A DNA stretch of 64,000 nucleotides from Polynucleobacter sp. UB-Tiil-W10 (GCF_018881605.1 NZ_JACVPZ010000001.1:620001-684000), one strand, 5' to 3'. Shown: positions 25,443 to 35,606, numbered from the stretch's first letter. Notes: a model not told the origin generated them from the letters alone. Translations and numbers: made by a program.

Positions 25443-26219
25443 TTATGAGGCGAGAACCTTAGCCCACTCAATATAGCGATCTACTGAAATATCCTGAGCC
25501 CTCGCTTTAAGCTCTGTCTCAGTCAAACGTAATCTATCAACAAAAGCACTCAGGTTGGTACGCAACATTTTTCTTCTTTGAGCAAAAGCTGAGGCAACTA
25601 CTTTCTCTAAAGAACTCCACTGCACATCTGTTAGAGCAAAATCCCTCCTAGGGATCATGCGCACTACAGCTGAGTTCACTTTAGGCTGAGGGTCAAACGC
25701 TTCAGGCGGAACCTCTAATACCAGCTCCATATCGTAGCGAGCCTGAAGCATGACAGATAACCTACTGAAATCAGAGCTCCCCGCCTTTGCAACCATTCGT
25801 TCCACCACCTCTGCTTGGAGCATAAAGACCTGCTCATCAATATGACGTGCAGCGGTCACCAAATGGAACAGCAGTGGCGATGAGATGTTGTATGGCAGAT
25901 TACCGACTACCTTACATAACCCCTTTTTAGTAGCGCAATCCTGAGCCCATGCCAAGAAATCAAACTTAAGGGCATCGCCTTCGATAACCTTTAGGCCTTT
26001 AAGATTTTTCTCATTCCAAAATGCCACTAAGTCTCGGTCAATTTCCAGAAGATCCAAGTGATCAAGATTACTGAGCAAAGGGAGTGTTAATGCGCCCAAG
26101 CCAGGCCCTATCTCAATAACGTGCATATCAACACTGGGATTGATGAGCGCAACAATCGAATAAATAATTCCGTTATCTTGTAGAAAATTCTGACCAAATC
26201 GTTTACGAGCGCGATGCAT
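25443..26219 (-). CDS. rsmA: 16S rRNA (A1518/A1519-N6)-dimethyltransferase
   Basis: KsgA/RsmA dimethylates two adenosines in the 3' hairpin of 16S rRNA. The AdoMet motif EIGPGLGALTLPL and the catalytic NLPYNISSPLLFHL are present; the protein starts with ARKRFGQNFLQD. 258 residues is standard. It is last in the lptD-surA-pdxA-rsmA operon, 9 bases after pdxA. Confidence 0.98.
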   Translation of the reverse strand: MHRARKRFGQNFLQDNGIIYSIVALINPSVDMHVIEIGPGLGALTLPLLSNLDHLDLLEIDRDLVAFWNEKNLKGLKVIEGDALKFDFLAWAQDCATKKGLCKVVGNLPYNISSPLLFHLVTAARHIDEQVFMLQAEVVERMVAKAGSSDFSRLSVMLQARYDMELVLEVPPEAFDPQPKVNSAVVRMIPRRDFALTDVQWSSLEKVVASAFAQRRKMLRTNLSAFVDRLRLTETELKARAQDISVDRYIEWAKVLAS

Positions 26220-26228
26220 GTTTTGGTC

Positions 26229-27233
26229 TTACTTTCTTTGATTAAGCACTAATTGGTAAGCTAAACGCAAAGCCTCAAGCATGCTGCCCGAGTCTGCCAC
26301 ACCTTTGCCAGCAATATCTAAAGCGGTTCCATGATCTACCGAGGTGCGGATGATAGGCAATCCTAAGGTGACATTTACACCATTTCCAAAAGTAACGAAT
26401 TTAAATGGCGCCAAACCTTGATCGTGATACATCGCAATGAACGCATCCACGTGCGCAATAGATTCAGAATCAAACATCGTATCGCCCGGATATGGGCCTG
26501 AAATATTGATTCCACTCCTTTGAGCTGCTTCAATTGCGGGCGAGATCACCTCTATTTCTTCGCGGCCTAAATAGCCTGACTCTCCCGCATGAGGATTTAA
26601 TCCCGCAATTCGAATATAGGGTTTTACGATGCCGAATTTTTTCTGCAAGTCTTGGTTGACGATTTCAATCGTTTGCAATATGAGCTCATAACTGAGCGCT
26701 TGTGGAACTTCTTTTAAAGGAAGGTGGGTAGTAACCAGGGCGACTCGTAGCTCCCTAGAAGTCTTCAATCCCAAGAATCCAACTGGCAAGGGTGCGCACA
26801 ACATCATCACTACATGAGAGATATGACAACGCTGCGCAAGATACTCGGTATGCCCTGTAAATGGAGTCCCAGCGTCATTAATAATACTTTTTTGAAGTGG
26901 TGCGGTCACCATTGCATCAAAGCGCCCTTGCTTACAACCATCAATTGCTTGATCCAAAAGATTGATCACATATTGAGCGTTTTGTGCATTCAAGCTCCCT
27001 GGAATTACAGTATCCCCCAGTGGGATGGATTGAATTTGCAATCGACTCGATAAATCTGAGTTCAAGTTATCAGGCAAGATCAATAGCTTGTCATTGCCTA
27101 ATAAAGTTATTCGAGCATCAGTATGCTCACTTAAAAACCCCAACGACGCAGCAAGAGAAACTTCTGGCCCAATACCGGCTGGCTCGCCAGTGCTTACAAC
27201 GAGATTAACGAGGGGCGCTGCTTGCGGCATCAT
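26229..27233 (-). CDS. pdxA: 4-hydroxythreonine-4-phosphate dehydrogenase
   Basis: NAD-dependent oxidation of 4-phosphohydroxy-threonine in pyridoxal phosphate synthesis. GEPAGIGPEVS near the N-terminus, TAPLQKSIINDAG with the substrate and metal histidine in GHTEYLA, and MYHDQGLAPFKFV are family hallmarks. The 334-residue gene begins 29 bases inside surA. The enzyme is part of the conserved outer-membrane assembly operon without obvious functional link. Confidence 0.97.
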   Translation of the reverse strand: MMPQAAPLVNLVVSTGEPAGIGPEVSLAASLGFLSEHTDARITLLGNDKLLILPDNLNSDLSSRLQIQSIPLGDTVIPGSLNAQNAQYVINLLDQAIDGCKQGRFDAMVTAPLQKSIINDAGTPFTGHTEYLAQRCHISHVVMMLCAPLPVGFLGLKTSRELRVALVTTHLPLKEVPQALSYELILQTIEIVNQDLQKKFGIVKPYIRIAGLNPHAGESGYLGREEIEVISPAIEAAQRSGINISGPYPGDTMFDSESIAHVDAFIAMYHDQGLAPFKFVTFGNGVNVTLGLPIIRTSVDHGTALDIAGKGVADSGSMLEALRLAYQLVLNQRK

Positions 27234-28662
27234 CCACGTTCAAAATTTTAACTGTTGCGTTATCACGTAACTCGCGCATCCATTCCTGATAAGCCTGTTC
27301 AAACTTTTTTTCACGGATTGCTGCACGTGCAAATTGACGCTGCTTCTCAACAGTAAGCTGACCTTCACGACGATCAATTACCTGAATTAAATGCCAACCA
27401 AATTCAGATTTCACTGGGTTACTTACCTCACCAATTTGCAAGCGGTTCATCGCCTGTTCATATTCTGGAACCAGATCTCCAGGCCCCATCCAGCCAAGCT
27501 CACCACCATTTGGTGCCGACCCATCTTCAGAGTATTTTTTTGCAAGCTCGGCAAAATCCGCCGTCTTGGCGCGTACCTGATCACGGTATCCCTGCAAACG
27601 ACGCTCGGCATCCTGATCACTTAAACCGGCACGGCTGCGCAACAAAATGTGACGAGATAAAGTTTGAGTAATTGGAATATTTTGTGGTGCAGCAGATCCA
27701 GCATCGGAAGCTGTAGCCTGCTGCGGTGGTGGGCTAGCGCCCGCTGCACGACGATCCAAAACCTTTAGGACATGGAACCCAGCCGGGCTCTTCACAACTG
27801 CATTCGCAACCTGACCGCTGCCAGTATTACGAACAGCTTCATAGAATAATTGCGGCAAACGATCGGGCGTACGGTAACCCAACTCTTGAAACTTAATCTT
27901 GGGATTTTCTTTGGCAGCCATAGCTCCCAACTGCAAGAAGTCAACATCACCACGAGCATCGCGCAAAAGAGCTTCAGCTTTCTTCTTAGCATCTGCTTGT
28001 GCGCCTGCACCAGCTCCAGCATCCACCGGAATAAAAATTTGGGCTACATCAATTTCTTCTAACTCACCCTTAGCGGCGGGTGCTGAACGTTGTGCCCCAC
28101 CCGAAGTCATCGCTCGAGTTCGGTCTGAAATATAGTTATCAACCTCAGCATCAGAGATCTTAATTTTTCCCTCAATCTCCCGCTCTCTATAGCGAGAAAC
28201 CAGAATCTCGTCGCGCAACATCTCCTTGTAGCGCTCAAATGAAGTTCCTGAGGTAGCTACCTTGGCTTTAAATTCTGCAAGACTTACCTTATTCTTGGCG
28301 GCTATATCGCTAATAATTTTATCCAACTCTTTGTTGGTGACTTTGATTCCCTCTTGATCTGCATTTTGCAGTTGAATTTTTTCTAAGATAAGTCGATCTA
28401 AGATCGCTTTTCTCTCTGATCCATCCTCGGGTAGCTTGACGCCCTGCTTTTTAAGTGCGGCAATACGATCGTCAATTTCTTTGCGTGTTACATAGCCTGT
28501 ATTTACTACCGCAGCCACACCATCAATATTACGAATCTTGCTTTCTGCAACAGTATTCGACTTTGCTGCATCTTGAGCAAATGAAGAAGTTACAAACAAC
28601 CCAAGCCCAATGAAGATGGCAAGGAGAGCGATTTGTTTAAAGCGATTCATACAAAGCATCAT
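27205..28662 (-). CDS. surA: Periplasmic chaperone/peptidyl-prolyl isomerase SurA
   Basis: Chaperone delivering unfolded outer-membrane proteins to the BAM complex. A signal peptide (core ALLAIFIGLGLFVTSSFAQ) precedes a SurA N-terminal domain and two parvulin PpiC domains, the second with HLIQVIDRREG. The frame may start at ATG 28662, overlapping the lptD stop as ATGA, or at ATG 28650 (MNRFKQIA), which gives a neater signal peptide. The final 29 bases overlap pdxA. Confidence 0.96.
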   Translation of the reverse strand: MMLCMNRFKQIALLAIFIGLGLFVTSSFAQDAAKSNTVAESKIRNIDGVAAVVNTGYVTRKEIDDRIAALKKQGVKLPEDGSERKAILDRLILEKIQLQNADQEGIKVTNKELDKIISDIAAKNKVSLAEFKAKVATSGTSFERYKEMLRDEILVSRYREREIEGKIKISDAEVDNYISDRTRAMTSGGAQRSAPAAKGELEEIDVAQIFIPVDAGAGAGAQADAKKKAEALLRDARGDVDFLQLGAMAAKENPKIKFQELGYRTPDRLPQLFYEAVRNTGSGQVANAVVKSPAGFHVLKVLDRRAAGASPPPQQATASDAGSAAPQNIPITQTLSRHILLRSRAGLSDQDAERRLQGYRDQVRAKTADFAELAKKYSEDGSAPNGGELGWMGPGDLVPEYEQAMNRLQIGEVSNPVKSEFGWHLIQVIDRREGQLTVEKQRQFARAAIREKKFEQAYQEWMRELRDNATVKILNVDDAASSAPR

Positions 28663-31181
28663 TGATAGTTCTCGTATGTTGAAGGTGGTATAGGCTTGGA
28701 GGTAGGCATATATCCAGGAACATTTAGCTTCATGATATCAACTGGATTGCTTCCAGCGCTAGCAAAGCCCCTAAATTCGATCTGGAAGAGCACCTGAGTG
28801 GTGGTTATTTGTGAAGTATTCAAGACTTGTGAATAGGCTCCGCGGAATGTCCAGCAATCCCTACTCCACTCCAGAGCTACCAAAGTGTTCAAGGTCTTAG
28901 TGGTTAAGGCATCGTAACCCCAGCGGCCTAAAACAGAAACTTCTCGGGTAATCGGCCATTGTCCAGAAATATTGTATTGATCTGTAGTGGTGGATGCAGG
29001 AACAAACGCTTGATTATTCTGAACCGAGGCCTGCACTGGAGGGGACCAAACATTGCGGTAGCCAAAATTCAAACTTCTACCTTGTGTTGGACGCCAACTA
29101 CCTCCAACCGTACTTTGTACAAATTTATTTAACTGGGTGTTGTATTGCCCAAATACATCTGCACTGAAATTACCTAGCAAACGAAGTGAGCCGGATCCCA
29201 AAGTGTCAGAATAAGTGGTGGGATTCAAAATCGTGCCGTTCAATCCAACGCGCTGTCCAGTGAACTGCTGCTTTTGAGCCACAGTTACGTTGGCACGCTC
29301 CGCTCCGGTATTCGCCTCAATCATGCGACTAGTAAGACCAAGAGTGGCAGCATTGTTATCCGCTATACGGTCGTTACCAATAAAAGTGTTTTCACTAAAG
29401 ATTTGGGAAACGCCAAAGCCAGCATCTGCCGTATCAAATAGAGGGGTCTGCGCCTGACTCTGATAAGGCGTGTAAACATAAAAAGCGCGAGGCTCCATAG
29501 TCAGCAACATATCGCGACCAAAGAAACCTTTTAATTCAGCAGCATCTCTTTCAAATGCCAATGCTGAATCCAAACTAAAGGTCGGTATAGTAAAACCTTG
29601 AACTACCGGCGCTCCAGTTGCCGCAAATGGCGTGGCGTTATATGTATTTGACTGAAAACTAACTTTAGGAGTGATGTAGTAGCCTGGGGTCACTTGCGGT
29701 AATGCCATTGCGCCTTTAATCACTGTTCTATCTGCTTGGCTATAGACGCCTGGAGCAGTGGCTGCCAAGTTTCCACCAATGTTGTATGAGAATCTTGTGT
29801 AATCAGCAGAAAAAGTGGTTGCCGGTCCTGTTGGCAAGGTAACGTACTTCCCACTGACATCAGCGACTGCTGGAGTCAGACGATTGTTATAAGCAGCCGT
29901 AACGTTTGGCAAAATGTTGTAAGGCGCTTGAACTATATTTGTTGGATCTGGTTGCAAGGTTTGAAATGTCAATGCTCTAGCCGACACATTCCAATTACTC
30001 AGACTTCCGGTCAAGCCCTTGGTGGTTCCTACCTCCTGACGAAACTGACTCGTTACAGCACCAGCAATACTCTGCGAGAAGTCTGTTGGATATAAGTTAT
30101 CTGAAACCCGCGCCATATTAGCGTAACCAGTCCAAGAGCCCGGCAGAGGAACCCCGCCAGGAGCAACGCCGCCACTAAATACTTGTCTCTGCTGCCAGTC
30201 ATAGCGCCAACGATCGGTGCCCGTCTTGTTGTCATGCGCCAGATAATCTCCGACTAAAGTACCGGTGTATTTGGTATCTAGAAAGCGGTAGTTCGCGCCT
30301 ATCTGCAAACCGCGTTCACTCATGTAGCGCGGAAGAATCAATAAATCCCTATTGGGCGCAATATTGACGTAATAAGGCTGCGTCACATCAAAGCCGTTAT
30401 TAGAGCTGTATCCAACAACGGGAGCCAAAATACCCGAACGGCGCTGATTTGAGGTTGGTGCAGTGAAATAAGGAACGTAAGCAATAGGTACATCAAAGAA
30501 ACGCATCACACCATGAGTACCCACCATCTCCTTTTGCTCATTGTCGATTTCTAAGGTGCTGGCCGAAAAATACCAATCCATATTTTGCGGTGTGCATGTG
30601 GTGTATGTTGCCTTGTCAAAAACAAAAATATCTGAGTTTTCAATCGTTAATTTTGTTGCAGATCCATTACCACGGGTATCGCGCAGTTCGTACGTAGGCG
30701 TCTCCATCTCGCCTTCACGGGCATCTACCTTAAATTTAGCAGTTGGTCCTTTAAAAGTAGTATTACCTTTAGTCAACTCAGCGTTACCCACGAGATCAGC
30801 AATGTCAGTATCTGGGTCATAAATAATCTCATCAGCTTTAATGACTCCGCCATTGCGCCGCATTTGAGCGCGACCCTTAAGCTTCATTTGCCGATTCACT
30901 ACACCCTCAATAGAATCGCTCGAAGTAAAAGTCAGCGCTTTGCTATCGTCTATCGGAATCCCAGTTCTTAGCTGATCATCCAACTTTAAAATGGTGACAT
31001 TACCGCGATCCGGCAATAAAACTGTATTGGCGTTAGCCTGTGCATTTGGGGGTAATGGAGCCGGTGCTTGAGCGCGTGCGTAGAAGGCAAATTGAAGCAA
31101 TGCCACCCCCATCATTACGCGCAGGGTTACATACAAAAAAAGAGGGGCGCAAAGGCCGGCGCGACGGCGATAATGACTCAT
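28659..31181 (-). CDS. lptD: LPS-assembly protein LptD
   Basis: Outer-membrane barrel inserting LPS into the outer leaflet together with LptE. A long N-terminal export signal ends near YARAQA (residue 39). It is followed by an OstA/LptA-like beta-jellyroll (about 60-200) and a large C-terminal barrel. The mature protein has only two cysteines, Cys196 and Cys776, compared with four in E. coli, so only one long-range disulfide is possible. The 840-residue length is normal. It is divergent from amgK with only 33 bases between the start codons. Confidence 0.97.
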   Translation of the reverse strand: MSHYRRRAGLCAPLFLYVTLRVMMGVALLQFAFYARAQAPAPLPPNAQANANTVLLPDRGNVTILKLDDQLRTGIPIDDSKALTFTSSDSIEGVVNRQMKLKGRAQMRRNGGVIKADEIIYDPDTDIADLVGNAELTKGNTTFKGPTAKFKVDAREGEMETPTYELRDTRGNGSATKLTIENSDIFVFDKATYTTCTPQNMDWYFSASTLEIDNEQKEMVGTHGVMRFFDVPIAYVPYFTAPTSNQRRSGILAPVVGYSSNNGFDVTQPYYVNIAPNRDLLILPRYMSERGLQIGANYRFLDTKYTGTLVGDYLAHDNKTGTDRWRYDWQQRQVFSGGVAPGGVPLPGSWTGYANMARVSDNLYPTDFSQSIAGAVTSQFRQEVGTTKGLTGSLSNWNVSARALTFQTLQPDPTNIVQAPYNILPNVTAAYNNRLTPAVADVSGKYVTLPTGPATTFSADYTRFSYNIGGNLAATAPGVYSQADRTVIKGAMALPQVTPGYYITPKVSFQSNTYNATPFAATGAPVVQGFTIPTFSLDSALAFERDAAELKGFFGRDMLLTMEPRAFYVYTPYQSQAQTPLFDTADAGFGVSQIFSENTFIGNDRIADNNAATLGLTSRMIEANTGAERANVTVAQKQQFTGQRVGLNGTILNPTTYSDTLGSGSLRLLGNFSADVFGQYNTQLNKFVQSTVGGSWRPTQGRSLNFGYRNVWSPPVQASVQNNQAFVPASTTTDQYNISGQWPITREVSVLGRWGYDALTTKTLNTLVALEWSRDCWTFRGAYSQVLNTSQITTTQVLFQIEFRGFASAGSNPVDIMKLNVPGYMPTSKPIPPSTYENYQ

Positions 31182-31214
31182 AGATCCAGACCCGCCTTAT
31201 TATACGAATCGACC

Positions 31215-32216
31215 ATGACTGACTCTCGCTTAAACACCCTCCGCAACTGGCTAAAAGCCCTGGAAGCTAGCTGGCAATTAGATCTCGACTCTTTGGCGCC
31301 AGCCTCAGCCGATGCCAGCTTTCGGCGCTATTTCCGAATTGTGTCCAAAAAGCCCAATTTTGGGACTTTGATCGTGATGGATGCCCCGCCCCAATATGAG
31401 CCCTTAGATGCCTTCATTCAAGTGGATTTATTGCTGTCAGAAGCAGGTTTAAATGTACCAAAAATCCTCGAGCAAAATCTTGTAGAAGGCTTCTTGCTGA
31501 TAAATGATTTGGGCACCAAAACCTATCTAACTGAACTCAATAACGAGACAGCTGATCATCTCTACAAAGATGCTACTCACGCATTGGTTTTAATGCAAAT
31601 GGCAAGCAAACCAGATGTTTTACCAAATTACGATGCAGCGCTATTACAAAGAGAGCTCGATTTATTTCCAGAGTGGTATTTAAGCAAGCACCTCAACGCT
31701 GAACTCAATGAGCAACAAACCGAGCAATTGAAAAAATCTTTTGCGCTCATTATTGAAAATAATTTAGCGCAGGCTAAAGTCTACGTTCATCGTGACTACC
31801 ATTCTCGCAACCTAATGGTCACGGAAAAGAATAATCCTGGAGTAATTGACTTTCAGGATGCTGTATACGGGCCAATTACTTATGATGCTTCTTCCTTATG
31901 GCGTGATGCTTATATTGCTTGGCCTGAAGAACGTGTAATTGACTGGGTGATTAAATTTTGGGAAGAAGGCCGCAAGGCAGGGCTGCCAATGCCAAATGAT
32001 TTTGGACAGTTCTATCGTGATTTTGAATGGATGGGTTTGCAACGCCACCTCAAGGTCTTAGGCATATTTGCAAGACTCTTTCATCGTGATGGCAAAGATG
32101 GCTACCTCAAAGATATTCCTCTCGTTTTGGAATACGCGATTGCTACTGCAAACCGTTACATTGAGTTAAAGCCATTGGCTCGTATTCTAGAATCCACTCG
32201 CCCAAATCAAGCGTAG
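31215..32216 (+). CDS. amgK: N-acetylmuramate/N-acetylglucosamine kinase AmgK
   Basis: Sugar kinase of the aminoglycoside phosphotransferase fold that phosphorylates MurNAc (and GlcNAc) at the anomeric carbon for cell-wall recycling. The catalytic HRDYHSRN is at residues 192-199 and the metal motif DFQDA at 212-216. The start is ATG 31215 giving 333 residues; the frame extends upstream but would run into divergent lptD. The adjacent murU and the position opposite lptD match the known Pseudomonas arrangement. Confidence 0.9.
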   Translation: MTDSRLNTLRNWLKALEASWQLDLDSLAPASADASFRRYFRIVSKKPNFGTLIVMDAPPQYEPLDAFIQVDLLLSEAGLNVPKILEQNLVEGFLLINDLGTKTYLTELNNETADHLYKDATHALVLMQMASKPDVLPNYDAALLQRELDLFPEWYLSKHLNAELNEQQTEQLKKSFALIIENNLAQAKVYVHRDYHSRNLMVTEKNNPGVIDFQDAVYGPITYDASSLWRDAYIAWPEERVIDWVIKFWEEGRKAGLPMPNDFGQFYRDFEWMGLQRHLKVLGIFARLFHRDGKDGYLKDIPLVLEYAIATANRYIELKPLARILESTRPNQA

Positions 32217-32226
32217 TTCACACACC

Positions 32227-32943
32227 ATGAGTCAGCTCAATCGCATACCTTGTTTTTTACTGGCGGCTGGACGTGGTGAGCGTATGCGCCCCCTCACGGA
32301 TGACTTACCAAAACCCTTGCTCACCATTCGGAACAAATCTTTGCTGAAATGGCATTTAGAGGCGCTAGCAAACGCAAAAGTTGAGGATGTCGTGATTAAT
32401 CATGCGTGGTTAGGCGAAAAAATTGAGGCAGCCCTGGGCGATGGAGGCCAATTTGGCCTGCATATTCAATACTCTCCCGAGGAAAGCGCTCTGGAAACAG
32501 CCGGAGGAATCTGTAAGGCACTTCCGATCATCGCTCCCGAGGACTACTTCTTGGTCATTAACGGCGATGTCTTTAGCCCAAATCTACCCATTACTCAGTT
32601 GTTGGAAATGGTGCCCAAAATGCGAATGGACGCCAGCAAGCCTTTGGCCCACTTATTGATGGTCCCCAACCCGGTTCAGCATCCCGAGGGTGATTTTTAC
32701 CTCCAGGGATCAACGGTTAGTACTGCTGAATCCATTGGCGCCGAGAAGCTCACTTTTTCTGGAATTGGGATTTATCACAAAGACCTCTTTAAAACCCTGG
32801 AATTCGGGGCACCAGCCAAGCTCGCGCCATTATTGAGAACTGCCATGGAGCAAAATCAAGTGTCTGGTGAAAAATATCTCGGTCCATGGCACGATGTAGG
32901 CACACCACAACGCTTACAAGAGCTCAATGCAGCATATGAATAA
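32227..32943 (+). CDS. murU: N-acetylmuramate alpha-1-phosphate uridylyltransferase
   Basis: Nucleotidyltransferase making UDP-MurNAc from MurNAc-1-P. The N-terminal motif LAAGRGERMRPLTDDLPKPLL is the sugar nucleotidylyltransferase signature, and INGDVFSP supplies the metal-binding Asp. The 238-residue length is that of MurU rather than the longer RmlA or GlmU proteins. It follows amgK by 10 bases; the pair bypasses de novo MurA/MurB steps and gives fosfomycin resistance in organisms where it was studied. Confidence 0.9.
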   Translation: MSQLNRIPCFLLAAGRGERMRPLTDDLPKPLLTIRNKSLLKWHLEALANAKVEDVVINHAWLGEKIEAALGDGGQFGLHIQYSPEESALETAGGICKALPIIAPEDYFLVINGDVFSPNLPITQLLEMVPKMRMDASKPLAHLLMVPNPVQHPEGDFYLQGSTVSTAESIGAEKLTFSGIGIYHKDLFKTLEFGAPAKLAPLLRTAMEQNQVSGEKYLGPWHDVGTPQRLQELNAAYE

Positions 32944-34303
32944 TTTGAATATTTATCAGCTTCGCAGAAATCAATTAGCAGAACTAATCTTTGCTAAGAC
33001 TGGTGGAGGGGTCGCCGTCATCTCTACAGCACCTGAGCTGACCCGTAACCGTGACAGCGAGTTTCCTTATCGCCACGATAGTGACTTTTATTACTTGACT
33101 GGTTTTGAAGAGCCAGGTGCCACACTAGTTATGAAGATTTTGGGTAATGGAAAAAACTTCCAACTTGAATCTCACTTATTTTGCAGACCCAAAGATTCTG
33201 AACGAGAGATTTGGGATGGCATTCGCCTTGGGCCTGAAGCAGCGCCTGAAGCTTTGGGTATTGAGTATGCTCACAGCAATCAAGAATTAGACCAAACACT
33301 GGGTAACTTATTAGCTGATGAGGATGCGGTGTACATACGCCTTGCTGAAAGCGCTGAAGCTGATAGACGCTTGCGTCATTGGATGAAACAAGTACGAGGT
33401 CAAGCACGATCCGGAATCAATCCACCATCAGAGCTTCATGATGTTGAGGCACTCATTCATGAAATGCGCTTATTTAAAGATGTTCATGAAATTGACATCA
33501 TGCGTCGCGCAGCGGCTATCTCTGCTCGCGCCCATGTTCGTGCCATGCAAGTCTGCATGCCAGGAATGCGTGAATATCAAATCGAAGCAGAATTACTACA
33601 TGAGTTCCGCAATAGCGGTGCACAAAGCGTTGCCTACAACAGCATCGTTGCTGGCGGTGCAAATTCTTGCATTCTTCACTATCGTGCAGGCTCAACTGAA
33701 TTGCGCAGCGGTGAGCTTTGTCTTATTGATGCTGGCTGTGAACTTGATGGCTACGCGTCAGATATCACACGGACATTTCCAGTCAATGGAAAATTTACTG
33801 GGCCACAACGCGCCTTGTATGACATTACATTAGCAGCTCAAGAAGCTGCAATTGCGATGACCAAGCCCGGCAATACATTTATGCAGCCACATGAAGCAGC
33901 ACTCAAAGTGCTTACCCAAGGCTTGTTAGATGAAAAACTACTAAAACTCTCCGACTTAGGCTCGCTTGATAACGCCATTGAGACTGCTGCCTATCGTCGC
34001 TTCTATATGCATCGCACTTCGCACTGGCTTGGTATGGACGTTCATGATGTCGGTTCATATCGTGAAGCCACCCAAGATTCTTCAACTGTAGAAAAGCCTT
34101 GGCGCATTCTCAAAAACGGTATGGTTATTACGGTGGAACCAGGCCTATATGTCAGACCAGCAGATGATGTAGATGAAAAATTTTGGAATATCGGTATCCG
34201 CATTGAGGATGATGCTGTCGTCAATGACTCTGGATGTGAATTAATTTCTCGTGGCGTGCCCGTCAATGCTGATGAGATTGAAGCGCTCATGAAAAACGCT
34301 TAA
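32927..34303 (+). CDS. pepP: Xaa-Pro aminopeptidase
   Basis: Metallopeptidase releasing N-terminal residues that precede proline. The N-terminal AMP_N domain (TRNRDSEFPYRHDSDFYYLTGF) is followed by the pita-bread M24 domain. Metal ligands are seen in LIDAGCELDGYASDITRTFP, in the His of MHRTSHWLGMDVHDVG and in the later Glu residues near VEPGLY and RIEDD. It starts at ATG 32927, 17 bases inside murU; an ATG three codons later (32936) is equally possible. Confidence 0.96.
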   Translation: MQHMNNLNIYQLRRNQLAELIFAKTGGGVAVISTAPELTRNRDSEFPYRHDSDFYYLTGFEEPGATLVMKILGNGKNFQLESHLFCRPKDSEREIWDGIRLGPEAAPEALGIEYAHSNQELDQTLGNLLADEDAVYIRLAESAEADRRLRHWMKQVRGQARSGINPPSELHDVEALIHEMRLFKDVHEIDIMRRAAAISARAHVRAMQVCMPGMREYQIEAELLHEFRNSGAQSVAYNSIVAGGANSCILHYRAGSTELRSGELCLIDAGCELDGYASDITRTFPVNGKFTGPQRALYDITLAAQEAAIAMTKPGNTFMQPHEAALKVLTQGLLDEKLLKLSDLGSLDNAIETAAYRRFYMHRTSHWLGMDVHDVGSYREATQDSSTVEKPWRILKNGMVITVEPGLYVRPADDVDEKFWNIGIRIEDDAVVNDSGCELISRGVPVNADEIEALMKNA

Positions 34304-34319
34304 GGCCATCCACATCAAA

Positions 34320-35477
34320 ATGAGTCTACCTAGTTGCGATATCTTGATTCAGGGTGGCGGTCCAGTCGGACTCGCTTGCGCTGCATGGACCTTGCAGAAA
34401 TTTCCTGATGCAAAAATTACATTACTTGATCGCAATCCCATCAATGACGAGGATTTAGCAGGCGCCGATAGTCGAGGAATTGCACTCTCCCACGGTAGCA
34501 AACTTTTACTCGATACGATTCATGCATGGCCAAAAGAGTCTGCCGCAATTCATTGCGTTCATGTTTCACAAGCTGGACGTTTTGGTCGCGCACTCATGAC
34601 GCGAGAAGAGCTCAATCAAGATGCGCTTGGACATATTATTCGCTATCGCGATATTCACATTACGCTACGCCAAGCCTTAAGGGCTATTCAAGGTAAGAGC
34701 CCTCATTTTATTTGGCAGCATATTCATCAAGATGCCAAAGACTTGAGTATTCAAGCCAAATGTATTGTGCATGCTGAGGGTGGTTTATTCAAGACACAAG
34801 ATTGGGTAGAGTCTGGTCGCGATTATGGGCAGTCTGCTTTGGTGGGTCTAGTTGAAGTAGAAAATGCAGAGCCTCATAAAGCTTGGGAACGCTTTACTGC
34901 TGAAGGTCCATTAGCCGTATTGCCGAGTCATTATGGTCACAACATTCTGAATCTTGTTTGGTGTGGTTCACCAGAATCATCGCAGCAGCGCTTGCATCTG
35001 AGCGATGCAGATTTCTTGAATGAACTACAAAAAGAATTTGGTTCGCGCATTGGAAAATATCTGAAAGTTCAAGATCGTCGTTTGTATGAACTGGGTTTGA
35101 ACTATCGCAAAGAAATTGCTAAAGACCATGAAGTATGGATTGGTAACGCCGCCCAAACTTTGCACCCTGTGGCAGGTCAGGGTTTGAATTTAGGGTTACG
35201 AGATGCCTTTTTGCTGTCAGAGAAGTTAGTTGGGGTATTTTCCGGATCCACAGAAGAGCAATCTCCAATAGACATTCAAGATGCGCTCCAGGGTTATGCG
35301 CAAAGTCGAAAAATCGATCGAGCAACCACCATTGGTCTTACAGACTTCATGGCCAGGGTATTTACATCTAATCTAGCCCCAATTGTGGTGGCTCGTGGAT
35401 TGGCTTTATCGGCCCTTCAGTGGCTCCCACCAGTCAAAACAGCCTTAGCTCGTCAGATGATGTTTGGCAAGCGCTAA
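34320..35477 (+). CDS. ubiH: UbiH-family FAD-dependent ubiquinone hydroxylase
   Basis: A 385-residue class A flavoprotein monooxygenase. The Rossmann dinucleotide motif GGGPVGLACA starts near residue 12, and the conserved GNAAQTLHPVAGQGLNLGLRDA segment, near residue 275, is typical of UbiH/UbiF/UbiI proteins. The symbol within this group (UbiH, UbiF, UbiI or UbiM) cannot be fixed from one sequence. The ubiE/ubiJ/ubiB genes in the same window support a ubiquinone role. It lies 16 bases after pepP and is co-oriented with it. Confidence 0.85.
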   Translation: MSLPSCDILIQGGGPVGLACAAWTLQKFPDAKITLLDRNPINDEDLAGADSRGIALSHGSKLLLDTIHAWPKESAAIHCVHVSQAGRFGRALMTREELNQDALGHIIRYRDIHITLRQALRAIQGKSPHFIWQHIHQDAKDLSIQAKCIVHAEGGLFKTQDWVESGRDYGQSALVGLVEVENAEPHKAWERFTAEGPLAVLPSHYGHNILNLVWCGSPESSQQRLHLSDADFLNELQKEFGSRIGKYLKVQDRRLYELGLNYRKEIAKDHEVWIGNAAQTLHPVAGQGLNLGLRDAFLLSEKLVGVFSGSTEEQSPIDIQDALQGYAQSRKIDRATTIGLTDFMARVFTSNLAPIVVARGLALSALQWLPPVKTALARQMMFGKR

Positions 35478-35606
35478 AGCGCTTTAATAGCTTCCAAAAT
35501 CAAAGTCTTCTCAATTTGATCTAGAGCAAGCATTCTGCCTAAAAAATAGGCAAAAAAGGGTGTGACTATGCTAAAGTGTCATGCTTTCCGCCTAAGCCCC
35601 TTTTAG

